Source of the DNA: JBCCMQ01 sp039179985
GTDB lineage: Bacteria; Pseudomonadota; Alphaproteobacteria; Rhodobacterales; Rhodobacteraceae
Direction of reading: 5' to 3'
Length of the DNA stretch: 64,000 nucleotides
Assembly: GCA_039179985.1 (NCBI GenBank)
Contig: JBCDED010000003.1
Span: forward strand, 19,016 to 83,015
The position numbers and the translations under genes are program-made. Positions 1-8,050 of the stretch are shown here, piece by piece. The notes under the pieces are model-generated. The model was given only the letters and a program-made list of their open reading frames with translations, did no database searches and was not told the DNA's origin. Position 1 is the first letter of the stretch, and every line of letters begins with the position of its first letter.

Positions 1-550
1 CGGCGATGCAACCGGGGTACCCGTAGCCCCATCGCCAGGGCAGACCGGTGCAGGGGCCGCCTCCGAGGCGGACGGCGGTGAACATGGCAGTTGCAATCAG
101 CGCGTAGGCCTCATCGATGGCTTCGGGGGTGGTTTTGTAGTGCTCCGCTATGGCGTCCCTGTCGGTTTCGGCGGTGGCTTTGACGCAGGCGCGCAGGGTG
201 ATATCGGCTGCTTTTCTTGCGTCATAGCTGGCTTCCGCGGTCGTTGCGCCGGACGCATCATGGTAGGCGCGGTCATGGGTGACACAACAGGCCTCCCAGG
301 GCGGGATGTCGCCATGGGCCTCGGCGAAGTCGGGAAAATTCCGGCTTACGACCTGCCAGGCCGAGGACATGCCCCCCGAACACCCGTCGGTTGCAAAAGG
401 GGAAGGGGATTCGATGCCGCCCATGGTTCGCAGAAGCGCCCGGTGCCCGGGCAATTCGACCGCGCGCGACAGGGCTTCCTGTGCACAAACGGGGTTTGAA
501 ATCACAACAAACGCCAGGAGACCGGCAAATGTCCGCCTAGGGGCTGTCAT
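1..550 (-). CDS. Secreted phospholipase A2-like protein (3' end cut by window edge)
   Basis: A minus-strand frame starts with ATG at 550 and runs open off the left edge (183 codons, no stop). The first ~23 residues form a signal peptide ending near VCA-Q, so export to the periplasm or outside is expected. Around residues 57-100 it has DGCSGG, then PPWEACC followed by VTHDRAYH. This CC-x2-HD pattern is the calcium/catalytic-loop signature of the phospholipase A2 fold. The tail is aromatic and Gly-rich (LPWRWGYGYPGC). The start overlaps the 3' end of the upstream GDPD gene by 14 bp, so translation is probably coupled. PLA2 enzymes release a fatty acid from the sn-2 position of phospholipids; whether this one is active is inference from the motif. 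The C-terminus cannot be seen. Confidence 0.75.
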   Translation of the reverse strand, partial: MTAPRRTFAGLLAFVVISNPVCAQEALSRAVELPGHRALLRTMGGIESPSPFATDGCSGGMSSAWQVVSRNFPDFAEAHGDIPPWEACCVTHDRAYHDASGATTAEASYDARKAADITLRACVKATAETDRDAIAEHYKTTPEAIDEAYALIATAMFTAVRLGGGPCTGLPWRWGYGYPGCIA

Positions 551-2381
551 CACGGGCCTTTGTCGATTGCAAGCGGACGCCCAGCCGATCCGCGAGCAAG
601 AGTCCGACGCGTTGCGCTGTGCTCATGTCAGCGCGTGCGTTCAGGACTTCGCGCGCAAGGGCCGGTTCGTCTGTGATCAGACCACGGGCGCCCATGGTGA
701 TCATCGAGGACATTTGCAGCGGATCATCGACCGTCCAGACGTAAAGCGCCTTGCCCGCCTCATCGGCCCGTTTGGCCAGCCCGCGTGAGGCTTGGGCGGT
801 GCTGACGGCAATGAAATTGCCCTCAAGCCCCGTCAAATCGCCGACTGCGGTCGCAGCAAGCACGCCGATGGGCCAGTTGGGCCGGAGGCTGTGCATCATT
901 TGCACAGCGGGATACTTCAGTGACATGGCGGCGACCTGATCGTCCATGCCGGCTGCGCTGACGATGTCGGCCACGCGCTGCTCTAGCATCTGGTCGTGGC
1001 CGTAGTACTTCAGTTCGATCAGGAGCCGCGCCTTGTCCTTGGTTACCGCCAGCGCTTCGGCCAGTGTCGGTGTGCGTTCCCCGGCATAGGCGGGGTCGAA
1101 CCAGCTGCCGATGTCGATACCGGCCAGATCGTCCATGGTGGCCTCCCAGATCTTCAGATCGACCCCGGAAAGCTTCATGAAATCGCTGTCATGCATCACC
1201 ACGACTTCGCCATCGGCGGTTTCCTGAACGTCGATCTCAACCCAGTCGGCCTTGTCCTTCACGGCCTTTTGCAGCGAGGCGAGCGTGTTTTCCGGCCGGC
1301 TGCCCGCAGCGCCGCGGTGGGCGATCACGATCACATCGTCGGTTCCCTGTACGCGGTTGATCATCGCACCGCCCGCGATCAGACCAAATAGGACAAGGAC
1401 GCCAATTCCGCCAAGAAGCACCGGAACGGGCAGGCTGGCTCCGCCAGGCGCGGCGGCGCGCGGGGGCGGCGGACCCATCCCCTGCCCTTCGGCGTATATG
1501 TCGAAAATGATCTGCGCCAGCGCCCCGAGCGAGATGGCGGCCACTACCGTGCGCGCCAGCCACCAGAGCGCCGCAAGGATCATTACACCCGCCAGAACCG
1601 CGCGCAGGTGCTGCCCCAGAACAAGCGGAAGGGTGTGCATCAAAAGAGCGGCGACCAGCGCAACCGCGGCCAGAAGCAGGGCTCGGACGATTAGCCAGAG
1701 GATGGCGTCGCGGACCAGCACCACGCGCTGTCCGCCCATGCGGTCCTCCGACAGCGAAAAGGACCGGCGGACCGAGGACCCCTCAAAAAGTACGAAGTGC
1801 AGGGCCAGGGCCCAGGCGGTCAGCCTGTTAAAAAGGATCACCACCAGGCCAAGGATCAGCAGGCCGCCGATGGCAAGCGTCCCGATAAACTCGGGCGGCT
1901 TTTCCGTGAGGTAGTAGTTGATGTCATAGGCGCTGAGCTGCCAGGCCGCGATAAGGAGGATTACCACGGCAAAGGGCATGGCGACGATCAGAACGCGTAC
2001 CACGAGGTAGATGGCAAAGGTCAGAAGATCGCGCCAGCGAGACAGAAGGAACCCGAGCGCATTCCGCAGTGCCGCCAAACCGTTGTGATCGGATTGCCAG
2101 AGGCGCACGGTCATCACTGCGAAACTCAGGATGATCGTCAGGAGCACCAGCGAAATGCAGACAATGCCTAAGACAAACCCAGCAGGCGACAGCAGGAATC
2201 CGGCGATGTCCTGATCTGTCAGCGCCGTCTGGCCCGACATTGAGACGGCGAGATTGATGGCACCACCCACAAGCGGGCCGATCAGGGCCAGCGCCAGAAG
2301 CGCGAGGCCGAGGTAGACTACGACAAGGCCGCTTCGGTCTTTCCAGGCCGCGGAATACGCCGCCAGTACGGTGCTCAGCAA
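537..2381 (-). CDS. Membrane-anchored glycerophosphodiester phosphodiesterase
   Basis: A 614-residue protein in two parts. Residues ~1-345 hold a series of hydrophobic helices of the GPDPase membrane-domain type. Residues ~350-600 are a GDPD barrel with the catalytic set HRGA (about 352), EIDV and MHDSD, and a late VWTVDD strand. GDPD enzymes hydrolyse glycerophosphodiesters such as glycerophosphocholine to glycerol-3-phosphate and an alcohol. The start is TTG at 2381 with GGCGGA upstream; an in-frame stop lies shortly before it, so no much longer start exists. The stop overlaps the start of the PLA2-like gene, suggesting joint phospholipid breakdown. A second, soluble GDPD lies at 46012-46758. 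Confidence 0.9.
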   Translation of the reverse strand: MLSTVLAAYSAAWKDRSGLVVVYLGLALLALALIGPLVGGAINLAVSMSGQTALTDQDIAGFLLSPAGFVLGIVCISLVLLTIILSFAVMTVRLWQSDHNGLAALRNALGFLLSRWRDLLTFAIYLVVRVLIVAMPFAVVILLIAAWQLSAYDINYYLTEKPPEFIGTLAIGGLLILGLVVILFNRLTAWALALHFVLFEGSSVRRSFSLSEDRMGGQRVVLVRDAILWLIVRALLLAAVALVAALLMHTLPLVLGQHLRAVLAGVMILAALWWLARTVVAAISLGALAQIIFDIYAEGQGMGPPPPRAAAPGGASLPVPVLLGGIGVLVLFGLIAGGAMINRVQGTDDVIVIAHRGAAGSRPENTLASLQKAVKDKADWVEIDVQETADGEVVVMHDSDFMKLSGVDLKIWEATMDDLAGIDIGSWFDPAYAGERTPTLAEALAVTKDKARLLIELKYYGHDQMLEQRVADIVSAAGMDDQVAAMSLKYPAVQMMHSLRPNWPIGVLAATAVGDLTGLEGNFIAVSTAQASRGLAKRADEAGKALYVWTVDDPLQMSSMITMGARGLITDEPALAREVLNARADMSTAQRVGLLLADRLGVRLQSTKARDDSP

Positions 2382-2467
2382 TTCGGGGTCCGCCGTTTGG
2401 GCAATGCAGACGCCAGCCTAGGCGCAGTGGGCCTGTGTCTCAACCCCGTGCCTTAACCCCGTTCACC

Positions 2468-3700
2468 CTAACCTCCGGTGGCCGCGCGGTACCAGGCGGC
2501 GATGGCGGCGCGTTCCCCGGGTTCCATCCATGTGAGGTTGGCAGGCGGCATGGCGTGGCTGACGCCCGATTGCAGGTAAATCGCCCGGGCGTTGCGCGCG
2601 ATATCGCCCTCGGTTTCGAGGTAGACGCCCTTGGGTGCCCAGCGAATGCCGTCCCAGACCGGATCGCGGGCGTGGCACATGGAACAGCGCCCGAGCACGA
2701 TGTCATGGGCATCGGTGAAACCGTCGGCGCTGGCAAAGCGGATCTCATATGCGGTCAGTGGTGTCGCTCCGGCCTCTTCGTAGGTGTCGTGTCCGGGCAC
2801 TGTAGAGAGCCAGGCGATCACAAGGAAGATTATGACCGTGACCGCCCAGGTCCACCAGGGGCGCCCCTGTCGCGCGTGCATGGTGTTGAAGAAGTGGCGG
2901 ATCGAGACCCCCATGAGGAAGACAAGCGAGGCGATGACCCAGTTGTATTCGGTGGCGAAGGCCAGCGGGTAGTGGTTCGACAGCATCAGGAAGATGACCG
3001 GCAGCGTCAGGTAGTTGTTGTGGGTCGATCTCAGCTTGGCGATCTTGCCGTATTTTGCGTCCGGCGTCCGGCCCGCCTTGAGATCGGCCACAACGATCCG
3101 CTGGTTCGGCATGATGATAAAGAACACGTTCGCGGTCATGATCGTTGCGGTGAAGGCGCCAAGGTGCAAGAGCGCCGCGCGCCCGGTGAAGACCTGGTTG
3201 TAGCCCCAGGACATGGCGACAAGGACGCCGAAAAGCAGGATCATCAGAAGCGTCGGATGCTCGCCGAGGGCCGATTTGCAGAGCGCGTCATAGATGATCC
3301 AGCCCACGGCCAGCGAGGCGGCGGAAATCGCAATCGCCTGCCAGACGGTGAGATCGGCTTTCGCAGGGTCGATGAGGTAGAGTTCCGCCCCCGCCCAATA
3401 GACGATTGCCAAAAGCGCCGCGCCCGACAGCCATGTCGAATAGCTTTCCCATTTGAACCAGGTCAGATGTTCGGGCATGGCCTCGGGCGCCACCAGGAAC
3501 TTGCGGACATGGTAGAACCCGCCGCCGTGGACCTGCCATTCCTCGCCATGGGCGCCGGGGGGCAGGTCGGGTGCTTTTTGCAGGCCAAGGTCGAGAGCGA
3601 TGAAGTAAAAGGACGAGCCGATCCAGGCGATGGCCGTGATGACATGGAGCCAGCGCACGGCAAAATTGATCCAGTCCCAGAGTATCGCGGCGTCCTGCAT
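2468..3700 (-). CDS. puuD: Urate hydroxylase PuuD (membrane urate oxidase with cytochrome c domain)
   Basis: A 410-residue integral membrane protein with about eight hydrophobic helices (residues ~10-310) and a C-terminal single-haem cytochrome c domain, CSMCH at about residue 336. This matches PuuD, which oxidises urate to 5-hydroxyisourate and passes electrons to the respiratory chain through its haem, replacing soluble uricase. The N-terminal RWLHVITAIAWIGSSFYF segment is typical of the family. The start is ATG at 3700, divergent from dnaE2. No other purine catabolism gene lies next to it, so the rest of the pathway must be elsewhere. The distant gamma-glutamyltransferase-like gene could be an oxamate amidohydrolase but is too far away to count as context. 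Confidence 0.9.
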   Translation of the reverse strand: MQDAAILWDWINFAVRWLHVITAIAWIGSSFYFIALDLGLQKAPDLPPGAHGEEWQVHGGGFYHVRKFLVAPEAMPEHLTWFKWESYSTWLSGAALLAIVYWAGAELYLIDPAKADLTVWQAIAISAASLAVGWIIYDALCKSALGEHPTLLMILLFGVLVAMSWGYNQVFTGRAALLHLGAFTATIMTANVFFIIMPNQRIVVADLKAGRTPDAKYGKIAKLRSTHNNYLTLPVIFLMLSNHYPLAFATEYNWVIASLVFLMGVSIRHFFNTMHARQGRPWWTWAVTVIIFLVIAWLSTVPGHDTYEEAGATPLTAYEIRFASADGFTDAHDIVLGRCSMCHARDPVWDGIRWAPKGVYLETEGDIARNARAIYLQSGVSHAMPPANLTWMEPGERAAIAAWYRAATGG

Positions 3701-3801
3701 GCCGGTCGTCCTGCTCTTGTGGTGAAAACCCTTGCCACGCTAGCGCTTCGTCGCGTCGGGTGAAAGGGCTTGTCTTGGAGACCGATGGGGACTCCAAATG
3801 A

Positions 3802-3816
3802 GAACAAAAGGTGAAT
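3802..3816 (+). promoter_or_regulatory. Candidate LexA (SOS) box upstream of dnaE2
   Basis: GAAC-N7-GAAT matches the alphaproteobacterial SOS box GAAC-N7-GAAC in 7 of 8 fixed bases. It ends 11 bases before the ATG at 3828. The SOS box of imuB ends 12 bases before its start, so the two layouts agree. DnaE2 genes are usually LexA-controlled. Confidence 0.55.
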
Positions 3817-3827
3817 ATCATGCGGTC

Positions 3828-6749
3828 ATGGGATTCGCTGAACTGGATATCACCTCGAATTTCACCTTCCTGACGGGGGCCTCGCACCCCGAGGAATACG
3901 TGCGCCGTGCGGCGCTTCTCGGAATCTCGGCTCTGGCGGTGGCAGACGAGAATTCGGTGGCCGGCATTGTGCGCGCCCATGCCGCCGTGTGGGAGGTGGC
4001 GCGTGAGGTCAGGCTCCGGGCAGAGGCGATTGCGCGGGACGGTCCCATCGGCCCGCCTGCCCCCCAAGGGCTCTCTGGTGTGTCCGGGGTGGACCTGACC
4101 ACGGTGCCCCGGCTGCTGCCTGCGGCGCGTATTGTACTCAGGGACGGGTTTTCCTGTATCTGCCTGCCCCGCGATCGGGCGGCCTGGGGGCGGCTTTGCC
4201 GGCTTCTGACGCTGGGGCGGCGCCGGGCCGAGAAAGGTTCCTGCGATCTCGGAATCGAGGATCTTCTGGAGTGGGGCACAGGCGCCGAGATTATTCTCCG
4301 CCCGCAAGAGGCGGCGCCGGTGACAGGCGGCGCGGGCGCGTGGCGGCAATATGCACAGCGGCTGACGCGCCGCTTTGCCGGACATGTCTGGCTGGGGATG
4401 GCGCCCGCCTATGACGGGCAGGATGCGCAAAGGTTCGCGCAGCTTGCCCGGTTGGCGGCCGAGCTCAGCATCCCGACCCTCGCCACGGCGCGGCCGCGTC
4501 TCCATTCCGGGCGGCGGCGCAAGCTGGCCGATGTGCTGACGGCGATCCGGATGGGTTGCCGGGTTGATGATCTGGGCCGCCTCGCGCTGGCCAACGCCGA
4601 AGAACGCCTGCGCAGCCCGGGCGAAATGGCGCGGATCTTTGCTGGCCACAAGGAGGCGCTCTTGCGCAGCGAGGAGCTGGCCGCGCGCTGCGGGTTCTGC
4701 CTCAATGAGTTGCGCTATGAGTACCCGTCTGAGATCGCAGAGGGCGAAAGCGCGGCGGAGCGTCTGGCGCGGCTGTCACGCGCGGGGCTGCGCTGGCGCT
4801 ACCCTTCGGGCGTGCCGGATAAGGTCACGGCGATGCTCGACCATGAACTCGCGCTCATCGGCAAGCTTGAATACGAACCCTATTTCCTCACCGTACACGA
4901 CATCGTCGATTTTGCCCGTTCCCGGGGCATCCTGTGCCAGGGCCGCGGCTCGGCGGCGAATTCCGTGGTCTGCTTTGCCCTCGGGGTCACCTCGGTCAGC
5001 CCGGAAATCGGCACCATGGTCTTTGAGCGCTTCGTCTCCGAGGCGCGCAATGAGCCGCCTGATATCGACGTGGATTTCGAACACGAGCGCCGCGAAGAGG
5101 TGATCCAGCACATCTATCAACGCTACGGGCGACACCGCGCGGGGCTTTGCGCCACGGTGATCCACTACCGTGGCAAGCGCGCGGTGCGCGAGGTGGGGCG
5201 TGCCATGGGGCTCAGCGAAGATACCGTGGCCGCGCTCAGTTCGCAGATCTGGGGCTGGGGGTCTGGCGGGCTGGATCTGGGGCGGCTCCATGAAATCGGG
5301 CTCGACCCAGGCGATGCGCGCCTGATGCAGACCCTGAGGCTCTGCGAAGAGATCAACGGTTTTCCCCGCCACCTCAGCCAGCATGTGGGTGGTTTTGTCA
5401 TCACCGAAGGACGGCTCGATGAACTGGTCCCGGTGGAAAACGCCACCATGGAGGACCGCACGGTTATCCCCTGGGACAAGGACGATATCGACACGCTGGG
5501 CATCCTGAAGGTCGATGTGCTGGCGCTGGGAATGCTGTCGTGCATTCGCAAGGCGTTCGATCTTATCCGCAGCCATCACCAGACCGACTATGCCCTCGCC
5601 ACGCTGCCGCCCGAGGACCCGGCGGTCTACGACATGCTCTGCGATGCCGACAGCCTTGGCGTGTTTCAGGTGGAATCCCGGGCGCAGATGAACTTTCTGC
5701 CGCGTATGCGCCCGCGCAGTTTCTATGACCTCGTGATCGAGGTGGCGATCATCCGGCCCGGGCCCATTCAGGGCGATATGGTACATCCCTACCTGAGACG
5801 CCGGAACGGTGAAGAACCGGTCAGCTTTCCCTCTGATGCATTGGGCGAGGTTTTGGGCAAGACCCTGGGCGTGCCGCTGTTCCAGGAACAGGCCATGCAG
5901 ATTGCCATCGTTGGTGCAGGCTTCACCCCCGATCAGGCGGACCGGCTGCGCCGCTCGCTGGCCACCTTCAAGAAACACGGCAACGTCTCAGAGTTTCGGG
6001 GGCTCTTTCTGAAGGGCATGCGCAAGAACGGCTATGACGAAGATTTCGCTGAGCGCTGTTTTTCCCAGATCGAGGGCTTCGGGTCCTACGGCTTTCCCGA
6101 AAGTCATGCCGCCAGTTTCGCGCTTCTGGTCTATGCCTCGGCCTGGCTCAAGCGCCATCACCCGGGCATCTTTGCCTGCGCGCTTCTCAATTCGCAGCCC
6201 ATGGGGTTCTACGCCCCGGCCCAGATCGTGCGTGATGCCCGGGAGCATAGGGTCGAGGTGCGCCCCGTCTGCGTCAACGCCAGCTACTGGGACAACGTGA
6301 TGGAGCCCGACGGTCGGGGCGGTCTGGCCCTGCGCCTTGGGTTCCGGCAGATCAAGCGCATGCGCGAGGAAGACGCCACCTGGCTGACGGCGGCCCGCGG
6401 CAACGGTTACCGCGATGTCGAAGAGGTCTGGCGCCGCGCCGGGATCGCACCCGCCTTCCTGCAAGTCCTGGCAGAGGCCGACGCTTTTGTCGCCCTCGGA
6501 CTGACCCGGCGCCAGGCGCTCTGGCACGCCAAGGCCATCGGCGGTGCCGACCCGCTGCCGCTTTTTGCCGGTGACATTGATGGCGAGGCCATCGTGGAAC
6601 CGGCGGTGTCCCTGCCCGAAATGACCCTGGGAGAGCATGTGGTCGAAGACTACGTCGCCACCCGCCTGACCCTGCGCGCCCACCCGGTAGCGCTGCTGAG
6701 GCCGCAACTGACGCCGGGAATGCCAGGACCGGCCGCGTCGACGGTCTAG
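3828..6749 (+). CDS. dnaE2: Error-prone DNA polymerase DnaE2 (short C-terminus)
   Basis: A C-family polymerase of 973 residues that begins MGFAELDITSNFTFL, the usual DnaE2 N-terminus. Order: PHP domain (~1-220), palm and thumb with catalytic PDIDVDF near residue 410 and the third acidic residue in KVDVLAL near 562, fingers, and helix-hairpin-helix region near 800-870. DnaE2 does SOS-induced mutagenic translesion synthesis with ImuA and ImuB. The frame is open back to ATG 3798, but ATG 3828 is preferred because the SOS-like box at 3802-3816 would otherwise be coding. The protein stops soon after the HPVALLRP segment, where most DnaE2 proteins continue for about 100 residues through an OB fold. 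A hairpin follows at once, so this is a settled end rather than an obvious frameshift. Confidence 0.92.
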   Translation: MGFAELDITSNFTFLTGASHPEEYVRRAALLGISALAVADENSVAGIVRAHAAVWEVAREVRLRAEAIARDGPIGPPAPQGLSGVSGVDLTTVPRLLPAARIVLRDGFSCICLPRDRAAWGRLCRLLTLGRRRAEKGSCDLGIEDLLEWGTGAEIILRPQEAAPVTGGAGAWRQYAQRLTRRFAGHVWLGMAPAYDGQDAQRFAQLARLAAELSIPTLATARPRLHSGRRRKLADVLTAIRMGCRVDDLGRLALANAEERLRSPGEMARIFAGHKEALLRSEELAARCGFCLNELRYEYPSEIAEGESAAERLARLSRAGLRWRYPSGVPDKVTAMLDHELALIGKLEYEPYFLTVHDIVDFARSRGILCQGRGSAANSVVCFALGVTSVSPEIGTMVFERFVSEARNEPPDIDVDFEHERREEVIQHIYQRYGRHRAGLCATVIHYRGKRAVREVGRAMGLSEDTVAALSSQIWGWGSGGLDLGRLHEIGLDPGDARLMQTLRLCEEINGFPRHLSQHVGGFVITEGRLDELVPVENATMEDRTVIPWDKDDIDTLGILKVDVLALGMLSCIRKAFDLIRSHHQTDYALATLPPEDPAVYDMLCDADSLGVFQVESRAQMNFLPRMRPRSFYDLVIEVAIIRPGPIQGDMVHPYLRRRNGEEPVSFPSDALGEVLGKTLGVPLFQEQAMQIAIVGAGFTPDQADRLRRSLATFKKHGNVSEFRGLFLKGMRKNGYDEDFAERCFSQIEGFGSYGFPESHAASFALLVYASAWLKRHHPGIFACALLNSQPMGFYAPAQIVRDAREHRVEVRPVCVNASYWDNVMEPDGRGGLALRLGFRQIKRMREEDATWLTAARGNGYRDVEEVWRRAGIAPAFLQVLAEADAFVALGLTRRQALWHAKAIGGADPLPLFAGDIDGEAIVEPAVSLPEMTLGEHVVEDYVATRLTLRAHPVALLRPQLTPGMPGPAASTV

Positions 6750-6751
6750 GC

Positions 6752-6798
6752 CTCAAAGGAAGGGCCGGTCCCACTTTGGAGCCGGCCCTTCCTTTGAG
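6752..6798. terminator. Long perfect hairpin between convergent dnaE2 and YCII genes
   Basis: A 17-bp perfect inverted repeat (6752-6768 and 6782-6798) with a 13-base loop whose TCC and GGA can extend the stem. It starts two bases after the dnaE2 stop and ends 15 bases before the YCII stop. There is no oligo-T tail on either strand, so it is a strong bidirectional hairpin, probably a terminator or 3'-end stabiliser. Confidence 0.7.
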
Positions 6799-6813
6799 CG
6801 TATGGCCGACGCG

Positions 6814-7125
6814 TCACATCTGCAGCACTTCCACGACTTCCACGCTGCCGCCGTCGGACAGGATCGGGCAGCCTTGTGCCATTGCGATGGCGGCGTCCTG
6901 ATCGGCCGCCTCCACCTGCGTCAGTCCCGACAGAGGGTTGGACCCGCCGTTCTCGGCGACCCCGCCAGCCGTCACGGTCTTCGACAAACCGCACGGCCCG
7001 CCGCCATCGACGACGGCGGCGCCTATGCTTTCGTACCAGGCCCCCCAGGCGGCCATGGCCTTTTCCCTTTCGGCAGGGTCGGTCGGGGCGCCGCCCCCAT
7101 GGTAGGCAAAAACGAACTTCGGCAT
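6814..7125 (-). CDS. YCII-family protein
   Basis: A 103-residue soluble protein of the YCII/dimeric ferredoxin-like fold. It begins MPKFVFAYHGG and has the alternating strand and helix pattern of the family, with a C-terminal SVEVVEVLQM strand. YCII proteins are small, often dimeric, with a conserved His-Asp pair seen in other family members; most have no known reaction. It is the last gene of an ArsR-SRPBCC-YCII operon: it begins 14 bases after the SRPBCC stop, behind an AGGAG-type site. Pairing of YCII and AHSA1-type proteins under an ArsR regulator is common in bacteria and suggests a shared response to a small ligand. The substrate is unknown. Confidence 0.85.
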   Translation of the reverse strand: MPKFVFAYHGGGAPTDPAEREKAMAAWGAWYESIGAAVVDGGGPCGLSKTVTAGGVAENGGSNPLSGLTQVEAADQDAAIAMAQGCPILSDGGSVEVVEVLQM

Positions 7126-7139
7126 TCAAAAACTCCTTT

Positions 7140-7610
7140 CTAGGATGTGGCCGCGGGCGCGGCGGGTTGCAAACGGGCTTCGAGTTTACGCAGGGACGAG
7201 GTCCAGCCTTCGGTGTGCGACCGCGCGGACTCGTCATCGGACAGGTTCGAGTGGGTCAGGGTAAAAAGCGTTTCGTCGCCATCGGCCGCGAGTTCGATCA
7301 TCACGTGGCTTTCGTGGCCGCGTGTGTCGGTCTCATCGTGCCAGGCCCAGGTGAAGCCCACCAGTTTCGGCGGGTCCACTTTGGTGACCTGTCCCGAAAC
7401 CTTGAAGACGCGGCCGTCCGGGGCGTGCATCTCGGACATCCAGGCGCCGGTCTTGCTGAAATCCAGACGGTGCACCGGCACGGTCAGCCCTTCCGGTCCC
7501 CACCATTCCAGTAATTTGTCGGACTCGGTGATATAGCGGAACACATGGTCGATACCGGCGCGGAAGCGGCGGGTAATCGTGACGTCAGGCATGGTCGTCT
7601 CCCTTTTCAA
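7140..7610 (-). CDS. SRPBCC (AHSA1-type) domain protein
   Basis: A 156-residue protein made of one START/Bet v1-like domain of the Hsp90-ATPase-activator-homologue type. It has the family's early ITRRFRAGIDHVFRYIT and WWGPEGLTV segments, and the GFTWAWHDET strand mid-protein. These domains form a deep hydrophobic cavity and bind lipidic or aromatic ligands. No catalytic set can be assigned. Its 5' end overlaps arsR by 26 bp, so it is co-translated with the regulator. An effector or ligand-handling role for the ArsR regulator's signal is inference from this arrangement. Confidence 0.88.
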   Translation of the reverse strand: MKRETTMPDVTITRRFRAGIDHVFRYITESDKLLEWWGPEGLTVPVHRLDFSKTGAWMSEMHAPDGRVFKVSGQVTKVDPPKLVGFTWAWHDETDTRGHESHVMIELAADGDETLFTLTHSNLSDDESARSHTEGWTSSLRKLEARLQPAAPAATS

Positions 7611-7905
7611 CGGCCGCCTGCAGGCGGTCGATGCTCTGTTCCCAGAAGGCTTTGTAAGAGCCTGTCCAACGGCTGATGGTCTTCATGGCCTCAGGGTTCG
7701 CTGCGTACATGCGGCGCTGCCGGTCCACGCGTCTGAGAACCAGCCCGGCTTTGGTCAGGACCTTAAGGTGCCGCGAAACCGCGGGGGCCGAGATGGGCAG
7801 CGCCTCGCCAATCGCGCCCGCGCTTGTCTCGCCCTCGCGCATGAGGCGCTCAACGATGGCAAGGCGGGTAGGGTCCCCAAGGGCGGAGAAGGTGTCAGGC
7901 AGCAT
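7585..7905 (-). CDS. ArsR-family winged-helix repressor
   Basis: A 106-residue ArsR/SmtB-type regulator. Residues ~5-80 hold the winged helix with FSALGDPTRLAIVERL and the recognition helix SAPAVSRHLKVL, then the wing VDRQRRMYAA. The classic metal-binding ELCVCDL motif is absent; only non-metal-type helices are seen, so this belongs to the ArsR group often paired with SRPBCC proteins. It begins at ATG 7905, 16 bases from a perfect 12-bp palindrome that is a likely autoregulatory operator. It overlaps the SRPBCC gene it probably controls. Confidence 0.9.
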   Translation of the reverse strand: MLPDTFSALGDPTRLAIVERLMREGETSAGAIGEALPISAPAVSRHLKVLTKAGLVLRRVDRQRRMYAANPEAMKTISRWTGSYKAFWEQSIDRLQAAVEKGDDHA

Positions 7906-7920
7906 ATTAATTCCGAATCT

Positions 7921-7932
7921 TGTTAATTAACA
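7921..7932. promoter_or_regulatory. Palindromic operator candidate for the ArsR regulator
   Basis: TGTTAATTAACA is a perfect 12-bp palindrome in a short AT-rich stretch (about 7904-7950) just upstream of arsR and within the divergent region before tag. Position and symmetry fit an ArsR dimer site that would control arsR-SRPBCC-YCII. No binding data exist here. Confidence 0.5.
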
Positions 7933-8050
7933 TAAACATTAAATAAGTATGCAAGCAAGTCTCCTGACAAAGGGTGTCAGTTCCGGCTCTGGCCCATCGG
8001 GAAAAACTGGGAAAGACTGGACGAGACCGCCAAGACCAAGGACCGTGCCC

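Noticed and set aside
2435..3763. Plus-strand open frame of 442 codons
   Set aside because: Antisense to puuD, whose helices and haem motif are clear; the frame is long only because of high GC.
3798..3827. Upstream ATG at 3798 as dnaE2 start
   Set aside because: It would put the SOS-like box inside the coding region and add residues not seen in the family N-terminus, though GGGGA does precede it.
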